This document shows positions 1 through 6,232 of a DNA stretch of 7,534 bases, one piece after another; the stretch's first letter is position 1; each line of letters opens with the position of its first letter. The DNA comes from an uncultured Clostridia bacterium (GTDB lineage Bacteria > Bacillota > Clostridia > Oscillospirales > Oscillospiraceae). Location: positions 1 through 7,534 of the forward strand of contig CAMHRJ010000097.1 in the NCBI GenBank assembly GCA_946187475.1, in the 5' to 3' direction. The notes below the pieces were generated by a model. The model made no database searches and was not told the origin of the DNA. It was given only the letters and a program-made list of their open reading frames with translations. The position numbers and the translations under genes were made by a program.

Positions 1-1002
1 CAGATCGCGGATCTGGGCGCCGAAAACGCTCATGCCGCAGAGGTAGCCGCACATCATGCAAAGCGAGCCGATGAACACCGGCGCGGTGCTTTGGAATGCC
101 AGCAGCAGGCCGTAGCCCATTCCCAGCATGGCCAGCACGGGCCAGATGCTGAAGGCGAAGCCCCGCCGGTCGTAGAGTCTTCCGTAAAACACCGTCACCA
201 CGGCAGCCAGCAGAATCGCCGGGGCCAGGATCAGAACGTAGTTCGTCATGCCGAGGGTCTGCTCATAGTAGATCAGCAGGTAGGGCATGAACACCTGAAT
301 GGAGATGCCGAACACGGCAAAGAGGCCCAGCACCGCGTAAAGCCGGGGATTTGCCCGGCAGGTGGAGGGCCGGAAGCTGTAGAGCAGCGTCTGGCCGAAG
401 CTGGTCTCCACGCCCTTCAGACCCGGGGCGTCCTCGATGAGGAAAACGCCGGCCAGGCCGATCAGGAAGGTGACGGCGCCGATGATGTAATAGATACACC
501 GCCAGGATCCCCACGCCGTGAGATCAAAGCTCATAAAGCTGCCGAAGACGATGAGGATCGAAACCAGGGGCATCATGGAGTTCACGCCCTCGATCCTGCC
601 GCGGTTGGTGGCGTCGCCCCGGTCCGTGAGCCAGGCGTTGTAGGCAGCGTCGTTGGCGGTGGAGCCGAAGAAGGTCATGACGCAGTCCATGACGATGACC
701 ATGAGAACGCTTTTCATCCAGGCGAAGCTCACGATGGTGAGACCCCAGATCATGTAACCCACGGTCATGAAGGCCTTCCGGCTGCCCACTTTGTCCGACA
801 CCGCGCCCATGAGGATCGTGGTGACAGCCGCCGTGACGGCGCTGGCCATGACCATGGCGGAGATCTCGGCGGCGGTGGCGTGGAACATATGGTAGATGAA
901 CACGTTGAAGTACATGTTCTCCACCACCCAGGCCACCTGGCCCATAAGGCCGAAGATCACCATGGCCAGCCAGAATTTTCGATTGAGTCCGGGTTGCGGC
1001 AT
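1..1002 (-). CDS. Major facilitator superfamily (MFS) transporter, C-terminus cut by window edge
   Basis: I translated this frame by hand from the minus strand: 334 codons without a stop, open at the left edge, so perhaps 80-120 residues of a normal 400-450 residue MFS protein are missing. It is an integral membrane protein with many hydrophobic helices (about residues 10-37, 46-68, 78-95, 97-115, 143-159, 169-189, 220-246, 254-273, 284-303, 307-328). The loop after the second helix carries the MFS motif A (GAVSDKVGSRK, residues 66-76), and a degenerate second copy (GRLYDRRG, 274-281) lies at the matching place in the second half. A polar segment around NDAAYNAWLTDRG (117-129) follows helix 4. 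The start is the ATG at 1002, with GGGGAGA just upstream and the preceding gene's stop 18 bases away, so it is the third gene of the proC operon. MFS proteins move small solutes by proton or ion coupling; the substrate cannot be read here. A drug, sugar or peptide carrier are all possible. Family call is firm, substrate unknown. Confidence 0.9.
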   Translation of the reverse strand, partial: MPQPGLNRKFWLAMVIFGLMGQVAWVVENMYFNVFIYHMFHATAAEISAMVMASAVTAAVTTILMGAVSDKVGSRKAFMTVGYMIWGLTIVSFAWMKSVLMVIVMDCVMTFFGSTANDAAYNAWLTDRGDATNRGRIEGVNSMMPLVSILIVFGSFMSFDLTAWGSWRCIYYIIGAVTFLIGLAGVFLIEDAPGLKGVETSFGQTLLYSFRPSTCRANPRLYAVLGLFAVFGISIQVFMPYLLIYYEQTLGMTNYVLILAPAILLAAVVTVFYGRLYDRRGFAFSIWPVLAMLGMGYGLLLAFQSTAPVFIGSLCMMCGYLCGMSVFGAQIRDL

Positions 1003-1020
1003 CGGGGTCTCCCCTTTTTG
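1003..1020 (-). promoter_or_regulatory. Ribosome binding site of the MFS gene inside a small hairpin
   Basis: Read on the minus strand, the 18 bases between the upstream stop codon and the MFS start are CAAAAAGGGGAGACCCCG. The Shine-Dalgarno-like GGGGAGA forms the left arm and loop of a possible GGGG-AGA-CCCC hairpin (1004-1014). A ribosome finishing the upstream gene at 1021-1023 would cover and open it, which would couple the two genes in translation. The ribosome binding site is visible; the hairpin and coupling are inference, since a 4-bp stem with a 3-base loop is small. Confidence 0.5.
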
Positions 1021-2634
1021 TTATTTGTATTCCTTCACCAGCCGCTCGATGGCGTCGGCCAGGGCGTTGAGCACCTTGTTGGGCCGGCCCTCGGCGTGGC
1101 GGATGATGGCCATGAGGGACTCGCCGGCCTTGGCCAGGCGCAGATAGGCCGGGCTGGGCTTGCGCTGCTGCTTCGTGGTGCCCTTGACCGTGTCGCGCTG
1201 GATGGGCCTGGGCTGGGCCTCCTGGACGAATTCCCCGGCAGCCAGATCGAAGACTGAGCCGCTGTAGGGCGCGAAGGCGGCGTAGCCGTGCTCCTTGCGC
1301 AGGCACTCGGTAAAGTCCTTGCAGGCGTCATCATCGCCGTGGTTCACAAAGACCACCGCGGGCTTCGGCGCCATCCGGTTCAGCCAGTCCAGCAGCCCCG
1401 CCTTGTCCGCGTGGCCGCTGACGCCCGCCAGGGTGGCGATCTCTGCATTGACGGCAATGTCGTCGCCCAGGATCTTCACGTGGCTGGCCCCGTCGTGGAG
1501 CGCGCGGCCCAGAGTGCCGACAGCCTGATAACCCACGAAGAGCACCGTGTTCCGGCTGCTCCAGAGATTGTATTTCAGGTGGTGGCGGATGCGGCCCGCG
1601 TCGCACATGCCGCTGGCGGAGATGATGACCTTGGGCTCCCGATTCTGGTTCAGAGCCATGGATTCCTGCTGGGAGGTGGTGGTGCGCAGATCATCGAACC
1701 AGAGGGGGTTTTCGCCCCGGCGGATCATGGTCTGCATCTCATCGTCCACGTAGGTGGTGTCCGTCTGCAGGAAGATGCCCGTGGCCTCGTTGGCCAGGGG
1801 ACTGTCCACATAGACCGGAAAGTGGTCGTGGCCGTGGACCAGGCCCTCGGACTTGATCAGCCGGATGAAGTACAGCAGTTCCTGGGTCCTGCCGATGGCA
1901 AAGGACGGGATGACCACGTTGCCGCCCCGGTCCAGGGTCCGCTGGATGATCTTCGCCAGCTCCGCGGCATAGTCCGGCGGCGTCTCGTGGAAGCGGTTGC
2001 CGTAGGTGGACTCGATCATGACATAGTCCGCACCCTCGGGGGTCTGGGGGTCCCGCAGGATGGGCTGGTTTCGATTGCCCACGTCGCCGGAGAAGACGAT
2101 CTTCTTCTCGGCGCCGTCTTCGGTGAGCCAGACCTCGATACAGGCGCTGCCCAGCAGGTGGCCCACGTCGGTGAAGCGGATGTCGATGCACTCCTCCACC
2201 TGCAGGCGCTGGCCGTAGGCGCAGGGGTGCATGAGCTTCAATACGCCCTCCACGTCCTCCAGATCGTACAGAGGCGGAACCTCAGGCTGACCGGCACGCT
2301 GGGCCTTGCGCGTCTTATACTCCGCCTCGGACTTCTGGATGTGGGCGGAATCCTTGAGCATGATGTCGCAGAGGTCGCAGGTGGCCTGGGTGGCATAGAC
2401 CGCCCCACGAAAGCCGTCCTTATACAGCAGCGGCAGCAGGCCCGTGTGGTCCAGATGGGCGTGGGTCACCAGCACGAATTCCAGATCCTTGGCGGCCACG
2501 GGGATGGGGATGTTCTCAAAGACGTCCTTCCCCTGCTCCATGCCGCAGTCGATGAGTCCCGCGTGGCCGCCCGCCTCCAGCAGCGTGCAGCTGCCGGTGA
2601 CCTCGTGGTTGGCGCGAATGAATGTGAGTTTCAT
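1021..2634 (-). CDS. Beta-CASP metallo-beta-lactamase-fold protein (CPSF-73/RNase J-like superfamily), likely RNA-processing nuclease
   Basis: This 537-residue protein has the complete motif set of a zinc-dependent beta-CASP hydrolase. The metallo-beta-lactamase core has THAHLDHTG (H58, H60, D62, H63), H159 in VGHLLGSA and D184 in FSGDVG. The beta-CASP part follows with ESTYGNR (from E208), PSFAIGRTQE (243-252), SASGMCDAGRIRHH (339-352) and the RMMBL-type SGHADK (H408) plus VNHGD (H432). All metal ligands are present, so it should be active. Family members of this layout (CPSF-73, archaeal aCPSF, bacterial YSH1-like proteins) cut RNA in the cytoplasm; the bacterial ones are poorly studied and the substrate here is unknown. 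After about residue 470 comes a basic, helical tail of roughly 65 residues outside the catalytic core. The start ATG at 2634 overlaps the proC stop as ATGA, with GAGG seven bases upstream inside proC, so the genes are probably translationally coupled. Confidence 0.92.
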   Translation of the reverse strand: MKLTFIRANHEVTGSCTLLEAGGHAGLIDCGMEQGKDVFENIPIPVAAKDLEFVLVTHAHLDHTGLLPLLYKDGFRGAVYATQATCDLCDIMLKDSAHIQKSEAEYKTRKAQRAGQPEVPPLYDLEDVEGVLKLMHPCAYGQRLQVEECIDIRFTDVGHLLGSACIEVWLTEDGAEKKIVFSGDVGNRNQPILRDPQTPEGADYVMIESTYGNRFHETPPDYAAELAKIIQRTLDRGGNVVIPSFAIGRTQELLYFIRLIKSEGLVHGHDHFPVYVDSPLANEATGIFLQTDTTYVDDEMQTMIRRGENPLWFDDLRTTTSQQESMALNQNREPKVIISASGMCDAGRIRHHLKYNLWSSRNTVLFVGYQAVGTLGRALHDGASHVKILGDDIAVNAEIATLAGVSGHADKAGLLDWLNRMAPKPAVVFVNHGDDDACKDFTECLRKEHGYAAFAPYSGSVFDLAAGEFVQEAQPRPIQRDTVKGTTKQQRKPSPAYLRLAKAGESLMAIIRHAEGRPNKVLNALADAIERLVKEYK

Positions 2635-3446
2635 TTCTTCGCCTCGTTCCCTGCCAGCACCGCATCCTTCCGGATGACGGCCTCCGCCGCCTGCTGGACA
2701 GCGGACTCAAAGCCCAGCTGCTTCAGCACATGGACGCCCTCGATGGTACTTCCGCCGGGAGAGCAGACCTGGTCCAGCAGGGCAATGGGGTGCTCGTCGC
2801 TCTCCTTGGTGAGGAGCGCTGCGCCGATGGTAGCCTGGGCGGCCAGGGCCTCGGCCAGCGGCTTGGAGAGCCCCGCTTTCACGCCGGCAGAGGCCAGGGC
2901 GTCGATGTACAGATGCACAAAGGCCCCCGAGGAACCCGCCATGGCCGTAAAGGCCGCGAACTGGTGCTCCGGAATGTCATAAACCGTTCCCACAGCCTGG
3001 AACATGGCACGCACCCGGGCCACCTGGGCCTCGGTGGCAGCGGCGTTGCCGCAGACGGCGGTGGCAGCCGCGCCCACCCGGGCGTTGATGTTGGGCATCA
3101 CACGCACCACGGGCACATCAGCGCCGAAGTATTCCGCGTAAAAGGCCAGGGACTTGCCCGCCGCGATGGTGACCACCAGCTTCTCCGGCGTCACCAGATC
3201 GGCGATGTCCGGCAGGACCTCCGGCAGCATCTGGGGCTTCACGCCCAGCACTACCACGTCCGAAGCTTCCACCACGTCCCGGGCGCTCTCCATGGCCTTG
3301 AGGCCGATCTCCTGGCGCAGGGTCTGGGTCTTGCCGGGGCTGCGGTTGAAGCCGCAGAGGGTGTCTTCCGCGAAGTCGCCGCTGCGGTGCATGCCCCGCA
3401 GGATCGCGCCGGCCATGTTGCCGAGACCGATAAATCCGTAAATCAT
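2631..3446 (-). CDS. proC: Pyrroline-5-carboxylate reductase
   Basis: This 271-residue enzyme has the usual ProC length (about 260-280). It reduces 1-pyrroline-5-carboxylate to L-proline with NAD(P)H, the last step of proline synthesis, in the cytoplasm. The N-terminus has the Rossmann dinucleotide motif GFIGLGNMAGAI (residues 4-15), then VVVLGVKPQ (64-72) and RVMPNINARVG (115-125). The C-terminal helical dimerisation domain has MAGSSGAFVHLYIDAL (169-184) and the family signature around CSPGGSTIEG (228-237). The start is the ATG at 3446, nine bases after AAGGAG. Another ATG eight bases upstream is in a different frame that gives an unrelated protein. It is the first gene of a leftward operon, with a good promoter 34 bases upstream of the start. 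The next gene overlaps its stop codon. No T-box or other leader is visible in the short untranslated region. Nothing is broken or missing. Confidence 0.97.
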   Translation of the reverse strand: MIYGFIGLGNMAGAILRGMHRSGDFAEDTLCGFNRSPGKTQTLRQEIGLKAMESARDVVEASDVVVLGVKPQMLPEVLPDIADLVTPEKLVVTIAAGKSLAFYAEYFGADVPVVRVMPNINARVGAAATAVCGNAAATEAQVARVRAMFQAVGTVYDIPEHQFAAFTAMAGSSGAFVHLYIDALASAGVKAGLSKPLAEALAAQATIGAALLTKESDEHPIALLDQVCSPGGSTIEGVHVLKQLGFESAVQQAAEAVIRKDAVLAGNEAKK

Positions 3447-3479
3447 CGTGCATCGCTCCTTTATTTGTTATTTGAAATC

Positions 3480-3507
3480 AGTATACCACAGTTCCAGACC
3501 ATGTGAA
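3480..3507 (-). promoter_or_regulatory. Predicted promoter of the proC operon
   Basis: On the minus strand, TTCACA (3502-3507; one mismatch to TTGACA) and TATACT (3480-3485; one mismatch to TATAAT) are 16 bases apart. TG at the extended -10 position (TGGTATACT) strengthens the call. Transcription would begin near 3472, giving a short leader of about 26 bases that contains the AAGGAG ribosome binding site of proC. It fits a housekeeping sigma-A promoter. Confidence 0.7.
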
Positions 3508-3531
3508 AGACGGTTTTTTCGGAAATCACCC

Positions 3532-3561
3532 TTGCAATTGCCATAGGAGGTCTTGTATAAT
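3532..3561 (+). promoter_or_regulatory. Predicted promoter of the SLH protein / aldolase operon
   Basis: TTGCAA (3532-3537) and a perfect TATAAT (3556-3561) are 18 bases apart, a sigma-A-like arrangement. Transcription would begin near 3568 and leave a leader of about 28 bases holding the GGAGG at 3582-3586. This also helps place the real start of the following gene at 3596, since an in-frame ATG at 3503 lies upstream of this promoter. Confidence 0.75.
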
Positions 3562-3581
3562 CAAATTGGACAATTATGATT
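3559..3581. repeat. Imperfect inverted repeat over the predicted transcription start; candidate operator or leader hairpin
   Basis: The sequence reads AATCA-AATTG-GA-CAATT-A-TGATT. The two 10-base arms are complementary around a GA centre, with a single extra A breaking the right arm. It overlaps the last bases of the -10 box, covers the predicted start point near 3568 and ends directly before the GGAGG ribosome binding site. The position fits a repressor operator, or, as RNA, a weak AU-rich hairpin next to the ribosome binding site. The symmetry is seen directly; the role is inference. Confidence 0.5.
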
Positions 3582-3595
3582 GGAGGTGGCGCAAT

Positions 3596-5128
3596 ATGAA
3601 ACGCTTTTTCCTGTTTTTGCTGGTGTTCTGCATGGTGCTGAGCTGCTGTGCCTTCGGCTGGAAAACCGACGACAGCTGGAGCGACGATTACTGGGAATTC
3701 ATCGACGCCGAGGGCTATCGCACCCAGCGCGGCACCGACGCCTACTGGGACACCCCCGGCAACCCGCTGTACTTTTCCCTCTATGATCTGGATTCGGACG
3801 GCATCCCGGAGCTGCTGATTCGGGACCACGGCCGGGCCATGGCCTCCAGCCCCTGGGACGTCTTTGGCTGGACGGCGGAGGGCATCCGGTACATCGGCGG
3901 TCTCGGCAGCCGGGAAGGCGTGCTGCACTTCACCCCCGGCTCCGTGCCCCAGGGCCTGTTCTGCTACGACGGCAACATGGGCGCGTTCACCTGCCGCTAT
4001 TTCATGCTGCAGGACGGCAAGATCACCTTTGAAAACGTGATGAGCGCCGCGGAGTCGACGAATGGCGAATACAAGCAGACGTCCCTGACCCAGGACCCCC
4101 AGCTGCTGAAGGAATTCTACACCGCTTACCCCGAGGGCTTCGCAGGGAAGAACGAGGCGAGTCTCCTGCCCTCCCTGGCCAAGGCGGAGATCAACAGCAT
4201 CGGCTGGGACAATTTCGTCGCCGGGATGGAGGCTGCCACCACCTTCTATGACGTGGGCGTGAAGGATTACTACGCGCCTCCGGTGGCCTGGGCTGCCGGA
4301 AACAACGTCACCCAAGGCGTGAGCAGCACCCGGTTTTCTCCCAATCAGGTCTGCACCCGGGCCCAGATGGTGACCTTCCTCTGGCGCGCCATGGGCAGTC
4401 CCGAGCCCGCGGCCAAAACCAACCCCTTCATGGACGTGAAAGAATCGGATTACTACTATGCGCCTGTCCTTTGGGCCTCGGAGACCGGCGTCACCGCCGG
4501 CACGGACACGACGCACTTCTCCCCCAACGACACCGTGTCCCGGGCTCAGGCCGTGACATTCCTCTGGCGTGTTGCAAACAAGATTCAGCCCCAGAAGGCC
4601 AATCCCTTCGTGGACGTGCCCCAGACCTATTACACCGACGCGGTGCGCTGGGCTTCCGAGAGCGGCGTCACCGCCGGCACGGACGCAAACCATTTCTCCC
4701 CCGGCGACGGCTGCACCCGCGCCCAGATCGTGACGTTCCTGTATCGCTATATGCAGACTCGCCCCAACACCGTGGTGCTGCCCGGCGTGAAGGCGCGGCA
4801 TCTGGCTGCGGGCGAGGAACCGAAGGGTGATCAGGTCGCTCTGATCGACGAGACCGCCAGCAGCATCCTCTTCACCTTCACGGAGGATGTGCAGAACGTG
4901 AAGCTGCTGGAGGTGGACGTCTCTTCCGGCAAGGCGGTGGTCACGGACAAGGCTCTGTTTGAGTATAACGCCTTCCGGGCGGAATACACGCTGCTGGTGC
5001 AGGTGGATCTGCCGGACGTGGGTCCCCGGTACGCGCTGCAGTTCACACTGGACGGCAAGACCTGCACCTACGGCATCACCGACAGCGGCAAGGACGGCTC
5101 GCTGATTTTGATGGATATGAACGCATAA
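3596..5128 (+). CDS. Secreted SLH-domain protein, probably anchored to the cell wall
   Basis: This is a 510-residue exported protein. Residues 1-22 are a signal sequence: MKRF, a hydrophobic stretch, then VLSCC, which could be a non-ideal lipobox (lipidated Cys at 17 or 18); ordinary signal peptidase cleavage just after is the alternative. Residues about 25-200 form an N-terminal domain of unknown role with DLDSDGIPELLI (64-75), an acidic motif common in exported clostridial proteins and possibly calcium-binding. Three SLH modules follow (about 217-275, 278-335, 338-390), each with an F-x-DV start, an aromatic-rich A-x-WA segment and a TRAQ/SRAQ-VTFLWR end. SLH triplets bind secondary cell wall polymer. 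The last 120 residues look beta-rich and are unassigned. The start at 3596 is chosen because GGAGG lies nine bases upstream and a signal peptide follows; the longer frame from the ATG at 3503 has no ribosome site and begins before the promoter. It is the first gene of a two-gene operon. Its precise job is unknown. Confidence 0.9.
   Translation: MKRFFLFLLVFCMVLSCCAFGWKTDDSWSDDYWEFIDAEGYRTQRGTDAYWDTPGNPLYFSLYDLDSDGIPELLIRDHGRAMASSPWDVFGWTAEGIRYIGGLGSREGVLHFTPGSVPQGLFCYDGNMGAFTCRYFMLQDGKITFENVMSAAESTNGEYKQTSLTQDPQLLKEFYTAYPEGFAGKNEASLLPSLAKAEINSIGWDNFVAGMEAATTFYDVGVKDYYAPPVAWAAGNNVTQGVSSTRFSPNQVCTRAQMVTFLWRAMGSPEPAAKTNPFMDVKESDYYYAPVLWASETGVTAGTDTTHFSPNDTVSRAQAVTFLWRVANKIQPQKANPFVDVPQTYYTDAVRWASESGVTAGTDANHFSPGDGCTRAQIVTFLYRYMQTRPNTVVLPGVKARHLAAGEEPKGDQVALIDETASSILFTFTEDVQNVKLLEVDVSSGKAVVTDKALFEYNAFRAEYTLLVQVDLPDVGPRYALQFTLDGKTCTYGITDSGKDGSLILMDMNA
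4244..4765 (+). repeat. Three tandem SLH modules
   Basis: Three copies of an SLH module of about 60 codons lie in tandem inside the preceding gene, starting near 4244, 4427 and 4607. Modules two and three are closest in DNA: a 21-base identical block occurs at 4487-4507 and again at 4664-4684, encoding GVTAGTD in both, and is followed in each by HFSP. Module one has GVSSTRFSP at that place and is more diverged. This suggests that modules two and three duplicated, or exchanged sequence, more recently than module one. Confidence 0.85.
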
Positions 5129-5152
5129 TGGAGAAAAAGAGAGGATAAAACC

Positions 5153-6190
5153 ATGCTGTACTTTCTCAACGACTATTCTGAGGGCGCCCATCCCCGGGTG
5201 ATGGAGGCGCTGGAAAAAACCAATCTGGCCGTGACCTGCGGCTATGGCGAGGACGAATACTGCGCCAAAGCCCGGGAGGCCATGCGCAAGACCTTTGCCT
5301 GCCCGGAGGCGGACGTGCACTTCCTGGTGGGCGGCACCCAGACGAATCTGATCGCCATGACGGCGTTCCTGCGGCCCTGGGAGGCCGTGATCGCCGTGGA
5401 CTCTGCCCACGTCTGTGTCCATGAGACCGGCGCCATCGAGGCTGTGGGACACAAGGTCTACGCCGTGCCCGGCGAGGACGGCAAGCTGACCCCCGAGGCC
5501 GTGCGCAAGGCGGTGAAGGACCACCAGACCGGCGTGGAGGAGCACATGGTGCTGCCGAAGCTGGTCTACGTCTCCGACTCCACGGAGCTGGGCACCATCT
5601 ACACCCGCGCGGAGCTGGAAGCCCTGTCCGACACCTGCCGGGAACTGGGTCTTCTGCTCTATCTGGACGGCGCCCGCCTGGGCGCGGCCCTGACCGCCGA
5701 GGGCAATGACCTGCAGCCGGAGGACTTCGCGAAGCTCTGTGACGCCTTCTATGTGGGCGGCACGAAAAACGCCCAGCTCTTCGGCGAGGCCATGATCATC
5801 GTGAACGACGATCTGAAGCCCTTCTTCCGCAACGTCATGAAGCAGCGGGGCGGCATGCTGGCCAAGGGACGGCTCCTGGGCGTGCAGTTTGAGGCCATGT
5901 TCCGGGACGATCTCTGGCTTCAGACCGCCCGGCACGCAAACGAGCTGGCCCAGAAGCTGGCCAAGGGTCTGAAGGACCTGGGCGTGGAGTTTTACATCGA
6001 CTCCCCCACCAACCAGCTCTTCCCCATCCTGCCGGACCGGGTGGTGGAGAAGCTCAAGGCGGGCTTCGCCTTCGACTTCACGGCCAAGATCGACGAGACC
6101 CACACCGCCATCCGCTTCGTCACCTCCTGGGCCACACCGGAGGAAAACGTGGACTTCCTGCTGATCGCGCTGGAGCGACTCATGAAGTAA
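5153..6190 (+). CDS. Low-specificity L-threonine aldolase-like PLP enzyme
   Basis: This 345-residue protein matches the length of PLP fold-type I threonine aldolases (beta-eliminating lyase/threonine aldolase family), cytoplasmic enzymes that split L-threonine or allo-threonine into glycine and acetaldehyde. The N-terminus LNDYSEGAHPRVMEAL (5-20) is typical, followed by GYGEDEY (30-36), GGTQTNLIAM (60-69) in the phosphate-binding region, H86 in SAH as the likely ring-stacking histidine, LDGARLGAAL (171-180) with D172 for the pyridine nitrogen, and YVGGTKNAQLFGEA with K205 as the predicted Schiff-base lysine. AIRFVTSW near the C-terminus supplies the probable carboxylate-binding arginine. The start at 5153 has GAGAGG eight bases upstream, 24 bases after the SLH gene's stop, so the two are probably cotranscribed. 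A terminator follows at once. Stereospecificity and true substrate cannot be read; a related lyase acting on another beta-hydroxy amino acid is possible. Confidence 0.9.
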   Translation: MLYFLNDYSEGAHPRVMEALEKTNLAVTCGYGEDEYCAKAREAMRKTFACPEADVHFLVGGTQTNLIAMTAFLRPWEAVIAVDSAHVCVHETGAIEAVGHKVYAVPGEDGKLTPEAVRKAVKDHQTGVEEHMVLPKLVYVSDSTELGTIYTRAELEALSDTCRELGLLLYLDGARLGAALTAEGNDLQPEDFAKLCDAFYVGGTKNAQLFGEAMIIVNDDLKPFFRNVMKQRGGMLAKGRLLGVQFEAMFRDDLWLQTARHANELAQKLAKGLKDLGVEFYIDSPTNQLFPILPDRVVEKLKAGFAFDFTAKIDETHTAIRFVTSWATPEENVDFLLIALERLMK

Positions 6191-6200
6191 ATCAGACAGC

Positions 6201-6228
6201 AAAAAGCCGCCCGTTTGGGCGGCTTTTT
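6201..6228. terminator. Bidirectional Rho-independent terminator
   Basis: A perfect 12-bp stem (AAAAAGCCGCCC paired with GGGCGGCTTTTT) closes a GTTT loop, and the rightward strand continues with CGTTTT. It lies 10 bases after the aldolase stop and 4 bases beyond the stop of the convergent ATPase gene. Because the A-run on one side becomes a T-run on the other strand, it can end both transcripts. Confidence 0.93.
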
Positions 6229-6232
6229 CGTT

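Noticed and set aside
1003..1019. A rightward terminator (GGGG-TCT-CCCC followed by TTTTT)
   Set aside because: The stem is only 4 bp and no plus-strand gene ends here. On the strand that is transcribed the T-run is an A-run before the hairpin, which suits a ribosome site instead.
91..1257. A 388-codon plus-strand open frame opposite the MFS and nuclease genes
   Set aside because: Its translation is dominated by His, Gly, Asp and Glu with no hydrophobic core pattern or motif. The minus strand there encodes a clear membrane transporter and the end of the nuclease.
1288..2982. A 564-codon plus-strand open frame opposite the nuclease and proC
   Set aside because: It crosses the boundary of two well-supported minus-strand genes and has no family motif; it is a by-product of base composition.
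3447..3479. A riboswitch or T-box leader before proC
   Set aside because: The predicted leader is only about 26 bases, too short for either, and shows no specifier or antiterminator-like structure.
3503..3595. An upstream in-frame ATG that would extend the SLH protein by 31 residues
   Set aside because: It has no ribosome site, lies before the predicted -35 and -10 boxes, and would place a charged segment before the signal peptide. The ATG at 3596 has GGAGG at good spacing.
3461..6202. A 913-codon minus-strand open frame opposite the SLH and aldolase genes
   Set aside because: It runs antisense to two genes with clear family motifs, signal peptide, ribosome sites and promoter. Its translation is rich in His, Gly, Val and Leu, as expected from the complement of GC-rich codons, and it shows no recognisable domain.
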